A stretch of DNA of 64,000 nucleotides, from assembly GCA_030679035.1 (NCBI GenBank), contig JAUXTH010000151.1:1-64000 (forward strand), given 5' to 3'. The position numbers and the translations under genes are program-made. This document shows, piece after piece, positions 23,472-32,606 of this stretch. Each line of letters opens with the position of its first letter. The first letter of the stretch is position 1. The notes under the pieces are model-generated. The model was not told the DNA's origin and did not search any database. It saw only the letters and a list, made by a program, of their open reading frames with translations. The DNA is from Methylobacter sp. Lineage in GTDB: Bacteria; Pseudomonadota; Gammaproteobacteria; Methylococcales; Methylomonadaceae.

Positions 23472-24917
23472 ATGTCTGAATTGATTACCAAAATTCTATA
23501 TCACCTTAATATATTAATAGAGGCTTCAACGCGAGTTGATGAGCAAAGCTATCGTATTACTATTGAAGGCAATTCATTAGATGCAGGCTTAATTAAAGTC
23601 ATAAAAAACATTATTCAATTATCAATAGAACTAGAATTGGAAAAACCAAATGTCCTTATTGATAGTGAAAACATTGATTTTCAAGAAGATGAAGAAGGTT
23701 TTTATTTAGACCAGCCGTGGAGACTGATCTTTGCTAAAACATCTATCGCTAAACAGCTTAAAGCACGGGAAAATGAATCCACTTTCCTATTTATTTCACT
23801 TAATGGCTTTCAGAAATGGCTCAAGAATGTTGATCCGTTTGTTAAAAAATCAAATTTTGACCCTGATTTTGCAGAGCCGGTAACGTTTCGAATTCAGGGG
23901 CTTAAGAATAGTTTTGGAGGGCCAATGTTGTGGGTTCTTCCAATCGGTGCTGAATCGCCAAAAATAATCCAATCAAATTTACCCGAAAGCTCTGATGTGT
24001 GTGGTTTGATTCACATCAATGCAGATAAAGCCGTCAATATTTATCCAAATGGTTTCGCTTTAACTTGGGGTAATATTGATGCGCCTGAAGCAAACCATTT
24101 ACGCTATCTAAGCGCAATGGTGCTAGCAGTATGTTTGTCTCAAGAACTAAAGTATATTGACGGCGATCTTAAAATTACACTCCGGGGTGCAAAACGAATT
24201 GTTTTGTCTTTGACAGACTCTACTGAAATACCCTCATCAACTTTTTTGGGTAGCTTGGTTGACGCTGTTCGATGGGTTTATGCCGAGAAGCCTGAAACCC
24301 GTATAAAATTGTTGATGGACAGGCTTTCAGTTGATATTCAAACGGATCAAACGTTTTTGAAGGGCATGGAATGTTTTCTAAATGATGCAATCCATCAAGC
24401 TAAAGACAGTTATGATTTTGTTATTCTTGATAGGAAAGACGCGTATTATAAGGAATTACGAGAAGTAATGAAGGATATGAAGTCGCAGGCTGATTTGTTT
24501 GCGTCCAAAATAAGGGATTTAGTCGCATCATTAACGCGTGACATTTTGGGTGTTATGTTTGCAGTTGGGTTTGCCTTTTTTGGAAAATTTGACTCAAGTA
24601 AGCTTCATGAGTTACTAACATCTACTCATTTAGCATTATTCCTCAAAGTCCTTTCAGGATATCTTGTCCTTTCTTTTATTCTGCAATTTTCAATACATTG
24701 GGCCGACGCGAGACTGTCTGAGTCAGAAAGTAAAAAATGGTTATCGGTACTTAGGAACTACACCACTAAGGCAGATAATGATGATTATTTCGTAATACCT
24801 ATGCTAAAAAGAAAATGGTCATTACGCATTGGATTAGTGGTGGCGGGACTTATTTATTTATTATCCTCATTTATTGTCTGGAATTTGCAATGCATAGTTC
24901 AAGTTCTGTTGCCTTGA
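23472..24917 (+). CDS. Large protein with C-terminal membrane segments, partner of the NdpA-like gene
   Basis: 481 residues. A soluble N-terminal region of about 340 residues is followed by three hydrophobic segments: LTRDILGVMFAVGFAFFGKF, LALFLKVLSGYLVLSFILQF and LRIGLVVAGLIYLLSSFIVW. A helical, charged stretch (KELREVMKDMKSQADLFASK) precedes the membrane. I recognise no domain. The 6-bp gap to the NdpA-like gene implies one operon; the layout of a soluble sensor with a membrane effector is seen in abortive-infection systems, but that is only an analogy. Confidence 0.6.
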   Translation: MSELITKILYHLNILIEASTRVDEQSYRITIEGNSLDAGLIKVIKNIIQLSIELELEKPNVLIDSENIDFQEDEEGFYLDQPWRLIFAKTSIAKQLKARENESTFLFISLNGFQKWLKNVDPFVKKSNFDPDFAEPVTFRIQGLKNSFGGPMLWVLPIGAESPKIIQSNLPESSDVCGLIHINADKAVNIYPNGFALTWGNIDAPEANHLRYLSAMVLAVCLSQELKYIDGDLKITLRGAKRIVLSLTDSTEIPSSTFLGSLVDAVRWVYAEKPETRIKLLMDRLSVDIQTDQTFLKGMECFLNDAIHQAKDSYDFVILDRKDAYYKELREVMKDMKSQADLFASKIRDLVASLTRDILGVMFAVGFAFFGKFDSSKLHELLTSTHLALFLKVLSGYLVLSFILQFSIHWADARLSESESKKWLSVLRNYTTKADNDDYFVIPMLKRKWSLRIGLVVAGLIYLLSSFIVWNLQCIVQVLLP

Positions 24918-25008
24918 TTTTAGTAGGTAACAACTCGTAAATGTAGCACGCGTGTCCGGCCCAGAATTTGTTTTTTGGATAAAGTTAATCTAGATCAAAA
25001 CGATACTG

Positions 25009-25146
25009 ATGGACATAACAAGCCCAGGACATCACTGGAAAATCAGATTATTTGATTTATTGAAAAGTCATTCAATCAATCAGCATGCCATGGGCTTTCC
25101 TAGCGATTGGCAACAACGTCCCATCTGGAAAGCAACATCAATATGA
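25009..25146 (+). pseudogene. C-terminal fragment resembling Abi-family proteins
   Basis: A 45-codon frame (MDITSPGHHWKIRLFDLLKS ... AMGFPSDWQQRPIW) reads like the extreme C-terminus of Abi_2/AbiD-type abortive-infection proteins, which end with a W-x-x-R-L-x-x-L-L and M-G-F-P-x-x-W pattern. Nothing upstream extends it. It lies in the 430-bp gap before the hsdR fossil; the rest of that gap is non-coding to my reading. Confidence 0.4.
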
Positions 25147-25347
25147 TTACTTTAGCCGAAAAAAACCACCAACCCGGCGTGGAAGCATACGAAGGGCAAC
25201 GACCAATTTGCCGGAAATCATGAGATAGACGAAAATTAAACAACTGTGCTGTAAATATTCGGGGTATGCCTCGGAATTAGAGCGTCATCCACCCCGCGAT
25301 TGTTGCACGCCGCTTGACCACTCAAGGGTAATGCTGAAGAAGGAATT

Positions 25348-25746
25348 ATGAGCAAAAAAACCCTGAGCGAATCTGATATTTGCGCCAAGTACATCACGCC
25401 AGTCGTCATTCAGGCTGGATGGAATGATGCACTCCAAATTCGTCGTGAAGTCTTTTTCACCAAAGGGCGCATCATCGTTCGTGGCAAGTTGGTCACGCGA
25501 GGCAAGGCCAAGCCAAGCGGGCTGTTACATTCTCTATTACCAGCACTTTCCGATTGCCTTGATCGAGGCCAGGGAGAACAACTACGCCGTGGGCCACGGG
25601 ATGTAGCAGGCGCTGGATTATGCCGCCACGCAAGTACGGCAGGGGAAATCTGGGCTGGGACGACTTTGAGTGGGGGAATGCTTAATGGCAAGCTGTCTGC
25701 CCTGCGTTGGGTTCTAGGCGACGATTGGGATATGTTGGACACCTGA
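25348..25746 (+). pseudogene. Decayed fragment of HsdR plus the tail of another gene
   Basis: The first 55 or so codons (SESDICAKYITPVVIQAGW ... TKGRIIVRGKLVTRGKAK) are the start of a type I restriction endonuclease subunit R. The sense then moves one frame over (YILYYQHFPIALIEARENNYAVGHGM), hits a TAG where a Gln codon is expected, and goes on as QALDYAAT before it ends. The last 22 residues (LNGKLSALRWVLGDDWDMLDT) belong to an unrelated gene end. It is a collapsed restriction locus next to the intact Qat system. Confidence 0.7.
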
Positions 25747-25777
25747 GAAAAATGACACTAACGATGAGAAATGACCA

Positions 25778-27730
25778 ATGATTCTGACAGACAATGAGAC
25801 AAGTATTGATCTGCTAAACAACGAGGCGATCGCCATAACGATTATCGACTTGCTGCGGGAGCGTCCTGATCGGCCACTGACAATCGGTGTACATGGCGAC
25901 TGGGGAGCTGGAAAGTCGAGTGTTCTGGAAATGATCGAAGCGGGCTTCGTGGACGATGACAAGGTTCTATGCCTCAAGTTCAACGGATGGCGATTTCAAG
26001 GTTTCGAGGACGCCAAGATAGCGCTGATCGAAGGTATTGTGACAGGGCTTATCGAGAACCGCCCTGCGTTGACCAAGACTGCCATCGCAGCCAAGGATAT
26101 CTTTAATCGGATCGATTGGCTGAAGGTCGCCAAAAAATCAGGTGGCTTGGCCTTGACGGCCTTTACCGGCATCCCAACAGTGGGTCAGATCGGTACCATC
26201 GTGAGTGCACTTGAGGGTGTGCTGGCTGATCCCGGACAGTTGGCGAACAACGAAACTCTTACCACCGCAATTGATGATGTCAAGTCGATCCTGAAGCCAG
26301 CTGAAACAAAGAATGTGCCGCAAGAGATCGAAGGCTTTCGCAAAGCCTTTGATCAGCTTCTAAAGGATGCTAACGTCGAGCAGTTGGTTGTTTTGATTGA
26401 TGACCTTGATCGTTGTTTGCCGGACACAGCCATCGAAACACTCGAAGCCATCAGGTTGTTTGTCTTTACCGCACGCACGGCGTTCGTTGTCGCCGCCGAT
26501 GAGGCAATGATCGAGTATGCAGTGCGTAAGCATTTCCCTGACTTGCCTGAGACGACAGGTCCACGCGACTATGCGAGGAATTACTTGGAAAAACTGATCC
26601 AGGTACCTTTCCGTATTCCGGCGTTGGGCGAAACAGAAACACGTATCTATGTGACGCTACTGTTGGTTGGTGCAGAGATTGGGGAGGACGACAACTGCTA
26701 CGCAGAACTCATCAAAGCGGCCCGGTTGAAGTTAAAGCGACCATGGGAAAGCACACCACTCGACGCCGCGACTGTCAACAATGCCCTCGGCTACAAAGCT
26801 ACTAAAGCACATAACGCCCTGATGCTCAGTGACCAGATCGGACCTATTCTCGCCAGTGGCGCAAAAGGAAATCCCCGGCAGATTAAACGTTTTCTCAACA
26901 CACTGCTGCTGCGAAAGAGTACTGCGGATGCTCGTGGCTTCGGCGAAGATATTAATCTGCCAGTGCTCGCGAAGCTAATGCTGGCTGAGCGCTTCCTGCC
27001 TAGCCTGTTCGAGCAGATTGCAACTGTGGCGGTTACTCATCCGCAAGGACACTGCTTGAACTTAGTATCTTTGGAGTATGCCAGCGCATCCGATAGCAAC
27101 GGCACCACAAGAACTGAAACCAAAGAGAAATCTTCCGACGATAAAACGTCGAAGGCAGTGGTAGCCGCAGAGAGCACCATTCTTTCCGAGTGGAAGGCAT
27201 CACAATCGATTATGGCTTGGGCACGTGTGCAGCCATCTCTTGCAGAGATCGATCTTCGTCCTTATCTGTTCGTTACTAAGGACAAGAAAGATTACTTTGG
27301 CCCTGCATCGGCACTCGGGCATCTCGCCAAGGTCGCAGAGAAGCTTTTCGAATCGAAGCTGTCCGTCCAAGCATTGGAGTCGGAATTGAAACTACTCGCG
27401 CAACCCGAGGCGGAAAGTCTCTTTGAGGCGGTGCGAACCAAGATCATGAGTGGCGATAATTTCGATACCCAACCCGTCGGGGTTGATGGACTGGCCGTAC
27501 TGGTCAAGGCACAGCCCAGCTTACAGGGCAAACTGCTGGATTTCCTCGATGCTCTGCCTGTTAGCCGATGTGGCCCCTGGGTCGTAGGCGGTTGGCATAG
27601 TGCGCTCAAGGATACCGATGCAATTGCCAGGTACGAAAAGTTGCTTGACGGCTGGTCTAAGCTCACGAACAATCAGATGCTGAAACTTGCGGCAGCGGCC
27701 GCGAGTAAGACTAAGAAGGGAGGCAGCTAG
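25778..27730 (+). CDS. qatA: QatA, KAP-family P-loop NTPase of the Qat anti-phage system
   Basis: 650 residues. Walker A is GDWGAGKSS (residues 40-48) in the KAP context LTIGVHGDWGAGKS; the sensor stretch FNGWRFQGF follows, and Walker B is LVVLIDDLDR near residue 205. Late in the NTPase comes GNPRQIKRFLN, another KAP hallmark. The order KAP ATPase, unknown, QueC-like, TatD-like with overlaps is that of the published QatABCD defence system. The ATPase is thought to drive or sense; the exact mechanism is unknown. qatB begins on its stop. Confidence 0.92.
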   Translation: MILTDNETSIDLLNNEAIAITIIDLLRERPDRPLTIGVHGDWGAGKSSVLEMIEAGFVDDDKVLCLKFNGWRFQGFEDAKIALIEGIVTGLIENRPALTKTAIAAKDIFNRIDWLKVAKKSGGLALTAFTGIPTVGQIGTIVSALEGVLADPGQLANNETLTTAIDDVKSILKPAETKNVPQEIEGFRKAFDQLLKDANVEQLVVLIDDLDRCLPDTAIETLEAIRLFVFTARTAFVVAADEAMIEYAVRKHFPDLPETTGPRDYARNYLEKLIQVPFRIPALGETETRIYVTLLLVGAEIGEDDNCYAELIKAARLKLKRPWESTPLDAATVNNALGYKATKAHNALMLSDQIGPILASGAKGNPRQIKRFLNTLLLRKSTADARGFGEDINLPVLAKLMLAERFLPSLFEQIATVAVTHPQGHCLNLVSLEYASASDSNGTTRTETKEKSSDDKTSKAVVAAESTILSEWKASQSIMAWARVQPSLAEIDLRPYLFVTKDKKDYFGPASALGHLAKVAEKLFESKLSVQALESELKLLAQPEAESLFEAVRTKIMSGDNFDTQPVGVDGLAVLVKAQPSLQGKLLDFLDALPVSRCGPWVVGGWHSALKDTDAIARYEKLLDGWSKLTNNQMLKLAAAAASKTKKGGS

Positions 27731-28593
27731 TGGGAACATCGACTGCATACGGTGGGCCAGGCGGAGGTACACCACTTATTCCGTCATGGCTAGAATCGGA
27801 TGGCGAGGCAGGTGAACCTGCTGGGCTCACACAGCCGGACAGCCTCCCAGACAGCGCACCACCAGCACCACCAAATCGCCCCGAGATACCTGAGCCCTCA
27901 GACCCTAATCGCTTCATGGCGCCTCGAAGTAACTTCACTCGCTTTGCTCACTCCGATGGGAGCGATAGAGCTAGCTTGGGGCGCGCGGTTTCAGGCTACG
28001 TATCTACATCATCAGGAGGCGCACGACAAGCAGCACAACGCATGGGCGCTTCTCGGGGAGCTGGAGCTCGACTTTTAGGGTTCCTTACGGATGTTCAGAT
28101 TCGTGGTGAAAGGGAAGCTCTTCGAGCGCTGAACTTAGAGGCATTGGCGGGACGTCCGATTGATGAAATATTCGTCGGTTTGGCTGACTACATCTGTCCG
28201 AATGCTGGAACCGTTGACGATGGTATCGCTAGGGAAGCGTTCGTCGAAACGATCATCGAGCTTACAACAATGGGTGTCACCGATTTGGATGCACTTACGC
28301 CTGACCAAATGCAGACGGTCTTCGAGCTGTATGCAACTCACGCTATCGAAGCGCGCTTGTGTAACGACATTGGTACCAAGCTCATCACTATGCCCGCCAA
28401 TGCGCAAGCTGCACTCCGTATCCAAGAACAGTTACGAGATTTTATTCGCAATGGCGTCAGTGATGCACTGACCGCAGCTCGCACCGAAACGCCGGTACTG
28501 ACGCAGGATCGCATCCAGGCATTTGTCGATTCGGTTTATGAACGTTCCTTTGGAATTCTCAAGGCACTTGGCGACGCGGAGGCCAACCAATGA
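27730..28593 (+). CDS. qatB: QatB, Qat anti-phage system protein
   Basis: 287 residues, GTG start overlapping the qatA stop by 1 bp. The first 80 residues are low-complexity, rich in Gly, Pro and Ser (GGPGGGTPLIP, PDSAPPAPPNRPEIPEP). From about residue 85 on (RFAHSDGSDRASLGRAVSGYV ... GARQAAQRMGASR) it is helical and matches the place and type of QatB, whose function is undescribed. It overlaps qatC by 4 bp. Confidence 0.85.
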   Translation: MGTSTAYGGPGGGTPLIPSWLESDGEAGEPAGLTQPDSLPDSAPPAPPNRPEIPEPSDPNRFMAPRSNFTRFAHSDGSDRASLGRAVSGYVSTSSGGARQAAQRMGASRGAGARLLGFLTDVQIRGEREALRALNLEALAGRPIDEIFVGLADYICPNAGTVDDGIAREAFVETIIELTTMGVTDLDALTPDQMQTVFELYATHAIEARLCNDIGTKLITMPANAQAALRIQEQLRDFIRNGVSDALTAARTETPVLTQDRIQAFVDSVYERSFGILKALGDAEANQ

Positions 28594-29963
28594 ATAGACA
28601 CCTCATTGTGGGCCGCTTCGGCCCCGACGATCAGATTCCCATTCCAAGCGCTACTGACGAACAGATGACACGACTGGAGCTTGTCTCTGGCAAAAAGTCG
28701 CTCGACCATGGCATTGACGAAGCCTTGACCATCCTCAAACGCTTAGGCGTTTTTCCCTCTGAAATTGGCCTTGATCTGCTTATTGTAGCCGCACATGTTC
28801 ACGCCGCCGACACGAGAATCTCGCGCATCGAACAATCGCAAGACTCATGGACACGCGAAATCAGACTTGTGGTGCCTGTCAGCGATCCTAATCATTGGAA
28901 TAATGCAGCAGGAACCCTTAAATGTATACTCGAATTTCTGACTGGAGATCGTTGGTCCGTGGGTTTTAGGTCCAGACCAGAACGATTTATCAGTATCATT
29001 ACTTCACAAACCGCATTGCTACCATCGACATTCGACGAGGTCAGCTTATTTTCGGGTGGACTGGACAGCTTGATTGGTGCCATCGACCTTCTGGAGAGCA
29101 AGCGCACACCCCTCCTAATCAGCCACGCGGGAGATAGTGCATCGAGTGATGCTCAAAACAAACTGTTCGCTAAGCTGAAAAACCATTACACCGGTTCATT
29201 GTTCGATCGACTTCGGTTACCAATGGTTTTTGCCAACGGTTTTGTGGAAGGCGTTGGCTCCGAAAACACTACCCGTGGTCGGTCATTCCTGTTCTTCGCG
29301 CTTGGCGTGTTCGCTGGCACGGGGCTTGATTCCCATTTCGTGCTACGCGTACCAGAAAACGGGCTTATCGCACTGAATGTGCCCTTGGATCCTTTGCGAC
29401 TGGGCTCCAACAGCACGAGAACCACCCACCCGTTCTACATGGCCAGATGGAACGACTTGCTCGCCGAACTGGGCATCGATGGAAGAGTTGAGAATCCGTA
29501 TTGGCACAAGACCAAAGGTGAGATGGTCGCATCATGCGCAAATAAAATACTACTTCGCTTGCTCGTTAACGACTCTCTTTCGTGCTCATCACCTGCATCG
29601 GGCCGATGGCAAGGGCAGCAAGGGCACGGAATTGAGCACTGTGGATACTGCCTTCCATGCTTGATCCGTCGCGCTTCGCTTGAAGCTGCTTGGGGGCCTG
29701 GCCACGATTCGACTGTCTACACCGTGCCTGATCTTCGAGCACATCCGCTGGACACGCACGAATCGATCGGCAAACAGGTTCGCTCGTTTCAGTTTGCGAT
29801 CGAGCGGTTGCGCAGGCGGCCAGACTTGGCAAAATTGCTCATTCACAAACCTGGGTCGCTTACTGACGAAATCCCGCACCTCGATCAATTGGCAGACGTC
29901 TATCGACGCGGACTCGACGAGGTCGCGCAGTTAATAGACGGCGTCACCACAAAGCCGACCTGA
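28590..29963 (+). CDS. qatC: QatC, QueC-like ATP-pyrophosphatase-type protein
   Basis: 457 residues. The PP-loop SLFSGGLDSLIGAIDLL lies at about residues 153-169. The zinc-type motif CGYCLPCLIRRASLEAAW near residue 350 matches QueC (7-cyano-7-deazaguanine synthase) cysteines. N- and C-terminal extensions make it much longer than QueC (about 230). It could modify DNA or a base, or a protein; the Qat reaction is not established. It lies between qatB (4-bp overlap) and qatD (13-bp gap). Confidence 0.92.
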   Translation: MNRHLIVGRFGPDDQIPIPSATDEQMTRLELVSGKKSLDHGIDEALTILKRLGVFPSEIGLDLLIVAAHVHAADTRISRIEQSQDSWTREIRLVVPVSDPNHWNNAAGTLKCILEFLTGDRWSVGFRSRPERFISIITSQTALLPSTFDEVSLFSGGLDSLIGAIDLLESKRTPLLISHAGDSASSDAQNKLFAKLKNHYTGSLFDRLRLPMVFANGFVEGVGSENTTRGRSFLFFALGVFAGTGLDSHFVLRVPENGLIALNVPLDPLRLGSNSTRTTHPFYMARWNDLLAELGIDGRVENPYWHKTKGEMVASCANKILLRLLVNDSLSCSSPASGRWQGQQGHGIEHCGYCLPCLIRRASLEAAWGPGHDSTVYTVPDLRAHPLDTHESIGKQVRSFQFAIERLRRRPDLAKLLIHKPGSLTDEIPHLDQLADVYRRGLDEVAQLIDGVTTKPT

Positions 29964-29976
29964 TGGAGGAAGAGTC

Positions 29977-30732
29977 ATGATTACGCTTGAGGGCCTAGTC
30001 GATTTCCACTGCCACCTTGACCTCTATCCCGATCATCGAGCGGCAGTACAAGAGGCAGATGCGGCCGGTGTTTTCACACTTGCCGTGACGACTACCCCGA
30101 GAGCTTGGCCACGCAATCACGAATTCGCGCGAGCTACACGCCATGTGCGTGCGGCACTTGGGCTTCATCCCCAACTCGTTGGGGAACACGCCAGCGAGTT
30201 GGCATTATGGGACGCACACCTTGCGGAGACGCGATATATTGGCGAAGTTGGACTTGACGCGGGTCCGCGCTTCTATAAATCGTTTGACCTGCAGAAGCAG
30301 GTTTTCGAGCATATTTTGCGGCGCTGTGCGGAAGCGGGTAACAAGGTGATTTCCGTGCATAGTGTTCGGACGGCAAAGGCCGTGCTAGATCACATCGAGG
30401 CATATCTTCCCCCCGGGCAAGGGAAGATCGTGCTTCATTGGTTTACAGGAACTAAGGCTGAAGCCAAGCGCGCTATCGAGATGGGCTGCTATTTTTCCGT
30501 AAATGCCGCGATGTTTAACAGTGAACGTCATATTTCTATGGTTTCGGCGCTCCCGCTAGAAAGGCTGCTGACGGAAACGGATGGCCCCTTTACCCAAACG
30601 GGCGGGCGTCCATCAAAGCCATCCGATGTACTGGTTGTCGTTGAGGCCATAGGTCGTTTGCACGGTTTATCATCCCTTGAAGTGATAGCGAATATAAAGG
30701 CTAACCTGCGCGGGTTGCTTGAATTCACGTAG
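29977..30732 (+). CDS. qatD: QatD, TatD-like metal-dependent DNase
   Basis: 251 residues. Metal and catalytic motifs of the TatD family are all visible: the H-x-H of VDFHCHLDLY (His11, His13), Glu in YIGEVGLD (about 90), His in VISVHSVRT, His in IVLHWFTGT, and Asp in LTETDGPFTQ (about 200). It should be a nuclease acting on DNA ends. It closes the four-gene Qat operon; GGAGGAAG precedes its ATG. Confidence 0.93.
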   Translation: MITLEGLVDFHCHLDLYPDHRAAVQEADAAGVFTLAVTTTPRAWPRNHEFARATRHVRAALGLHPQLVGEHASELALWDAHLAETRYIGEVGLDAGPRFYKSFDLQKQVFEHILRRCAEAGNKVISVHSVRTAKAVLDHIEAYLPPGQGKIVLHWFTGTKAEAKRAIEMGCYFSVNAAMFNSERHISMVSALPLERLLTETDGPFTQTGGRPSKPSDVLVVVEAIGRLHGLSSLEVIANIKANLRGLLEFT

Positions 30733-30922
30733 TAAAGGGCTGAAAGCTGACTTTGCACTCATTCAATAAATCTGTCCGAATAGGCACAGGCATCAAATCC
30801 CAATCTGGTAATGCCTCTCACGCTGGCACGACTGCGGCATGGGTATTTTGTTTAAAAAACGAAAGGTTTTTAGACAAAACGCGAAGTCCATAAAATCAAT
30901 GGCCTGCGTGTCCAAAAATTTT

Positions 30923-31000
30923 GTCTAACATGAGCGCATGAAATATGGTTTGAGTTCACCGACCGCCGTAGGTATTCAGGTGCAACGATGGGTTAGGTCA
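30923..31000 (-). repeat. attC-like site, distal cassette
   Basis: On the minus strand it begins ACCTAAC and ends GTTAGAC, consistent with the RYYYAAC and GTTRRRY core sites of attC. Inner arms GGTG and CACC and a CATCGTTGCACC stretch resemble the proximal site at 31813-31882. It follows the stop of the GNAT gene as expected for a cassette. The 180 bp before it (30733-30922) hold no gene I can support. Confidence 0.55.
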
Positions 31001-31005
31001 GACGC

Positions 31006-31794
31006 CTAACGTTCGGTATGTGCAATTTGGATTCGGTCAATGTAGAAGCCGTTCCGACATTGAATGACGCCGAGTTGTTGCGCTCTCTCGTACTTCGCCT
31101 TGTCGAGAAAGAGACGCTCCCAGGCGACTTCTATTTCGACGACCATATCGCGGGCCGTTGGGTATACGCCCTCGTGGAAGAGAACTCGCTCGGCCAGATA
31201 CACGGTACCGTTTGGTGTAAGCTTTGCTGCTGGGGTAGCAGTGATGTATGGGGGTGTCGTCTCATCCCACTGACGACCGTTCGCGTAGAAGCGGATCACA
31301 ACTTTGATATCGGAGCCTACTTCAGGAAGTGCGTGCTGCTTGTGCAGTATGCGGTATGCGTAGTTCCCTCCGGCATTGTTCTCCAGGAGGTTGAACCCCA
31401 TGCGCTCCCAGAAGGGGATTGAAGATGAGGGTTTGCATTCAATGTATAGGAGGCAATGATCGCGTTTGTAGGCTAACGTGATGCACCGTTCAACCAACTT
31501 TCTGCCAATACCCCTTCTTCGGTACTCATTACGAACTTGAAGAATTCCGGGTTGGATCAGACCGCCGAGCTGGAACCCAACCGGTAGGCTACTCACGCCG
31601 TCGACATATACGAGAAGCTTATCGTCCCGATGCGCACTCTCAACGACTTGCCAGTTACAGAGGAAGTTTCCATGAACCCCTCGCTCTTCTTCATCGACAA
31701 GCCAAGCATGAACGGCCTGGATGTCGTCGTGAGACGAGCGGCGGATCGTCGATCGCTTCGTGCGCCGCGTGGGTTGAGGTAGCTCTGTGGTCAT
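31006..31794 (-). CDS. GNAT acetyltransferase carried as a gene cassette
   Basis: 262 residues. A GNAT domain occupies roughly residues 15-160: LGGLIQPGILQVRNEYRRRGIGRKLVERCITLA contains the acetyl-CoA pyrophosphate-binding R-R-x-G-I-G, and IPFWERMGFNLLE is the usual final strand and helix. About 100 residues of unknown type follow (VVIRFYANGRQWDETTPPYI ...). It lies between two attC-like sites on the minus strand, so it is an integron-type cassette; no promoter of its own is evident. Confidence 0.8.
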   Translation of the reverse strand: MTTELPQPTRRTKRSTIRRSSHDDIQAVHAWLVDEEERGVHGNFLCNWQVVESAHRDDKLLVYVDGVSSLPVGFQLGGLIQPGILQVRNEYRRRGIGRKLVERCITLAYKRDHCLLYIECKPSSSIPFWERMGFNLLENNAGGNYAYRILHKQHALPEVGSDIKVVIRFYANGRQWDETTPPYITATPAAKLTPNGTVYLAERVLFHEGVYPTARDMVVEIEVAWERLFLDKAKYERAQQLGVIQCRNGFYIDRIQIAHTER

Positions 31795-31812
31795 GGTGTG
31801 GTGTTTTGCGAT

Positions 31813-31882
31813 GCCTAACGTTGGAGTTCAGAGGCATTGCGCGGCTTCATCGCGCAGCATCCTCTGGAACGATGGGTTGGGC
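31813..31882 (-). repeat. attC site, proximal cassette
   Basis: In minus-strand sense it runs from GCCCAAC to GTTAGGC over 70 bp, with inner pairs CCAGAGG / CCTCTGA and a GC-rich central stem (TGCGCG / CGCGCA). This is the canonical attC architecture. It overlaps the last codons of the HAD gene, as cassette sites often do. Confidence 0.8.
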
Positions 31883-32524
31883 ATTGTTAGCAAAGTGAGC
31901 GAGCAGTTGGGGAAGCTGCGACATATCGTCAAATAGCACTCCGTCTCCGGCTCGGCATGACAAGGTTTCACCATTTCTCACATACTGGAACGCCTTCATT
32001 CCTGCTGCTGTAGCTGCCTCAATCCCAACTTCACTATCTTCTACAACCGCGCATTGGCAGGGCATAAAGCCCATCGCCTTTGCTGCGTATTGGAATAGAC
32101 CTGGCTCCGGCTTCCAAGAGCCAACTTCATACGAACTGAAGATGCTATCACCAAAGTAAGGTGCGAGGCCGCTAACTTGCAGCGCCTGACGGATTTTCAA
32201 AGGAGGCCCGCTTGAGGCAATACACCTGGGGAAGTTCGTGACTTCGAGCATTTCAAGAACTCCGGGCATAGGTTTCAACTCACTAGAAATGAGTTCCGCA
32301 ACACGCTGGCGATAATGTTGTTCAAACGCATCTGGCAGATTCTGGCAAAGACGGCCTTCAAGATCAGCAAGAATTGAGGCCAGCTTTTTCCCACGATACC
32401 GTTGGATCAATGACTCCACCGTATCACTTAGCTGCGGAAGTAGATCGAGAAACGCTTGGTTGCAAAGTCCCTCGCTATCTATGAGCGTACCGTCTAAATC
32501 AAAGATTACACAGATACTGGTCAT
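31847..32524 (-). CDS. HAD-superfamily phosphatase carried as a gene cassette
   Basis: 225 residues. All HAD subfamily IA motifs are present: motif I FDLDGTLIDSEG, motif II CIASSGPP, motif III KPEPGLFQYA, and motif IV VVEDSEVGIEAA. It is close to the beta-phosphoglucomutase/6-phosphogluconate phosphatase group. The cap domain lies at residues of about 15-85. The substrate is a small phosphorylated metabolite, undetermined. It is the first cassette of the array. Confidence 0.88.
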   Translation of the reverse strand: MTSICVIFDLDGTLIDSEGLCNQAFLDLLPQLSDTVESLIQRYRGKKLASILADLEGRLCQNLPDAFEQHYRQRVAELISSELKPMPGVLEMLEVTNFPRCIASSGPPLKIRQALQVSGLAPYFGDSIFSSYEVGSWKPEPGLFQYAAKAMGFMPCQCAVVEDSEVGIEAATAAGMKAFQYVRNGETLSCRAGDGVLFDDMSQLPQLLAHFANNAQPIVPEDAAR

Positions 32525-32534
32525 TTACCGAGAC

Positions 32535-32541
32535 GCCCAAC
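32535..32541 (-). repeat. Core site GTTGGGC upstream of the cassette array
   Basis: The R'-type core GTTGGGC lies 11 bp before the HAD ATG, where an attI or a preceding attC would end. No integron integrase is adjacent; the upstream recombinase runs in the same direction and is of another type. Confidence 0.5.
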
Positions 32542-32606
32542 AAATAGTTATATGGTTTCTGTATATCACTTTTTAACGAGCCATCATAACAGGATTGCCG
32601 CCTCCA

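Noticed and set aside
31018-31422. 134-codon plus-strand ORF opposite the GNAT gene
   Set aside because: Antisense shadow of a recognisable acetyltransferase gene; its composition is not protein-like.
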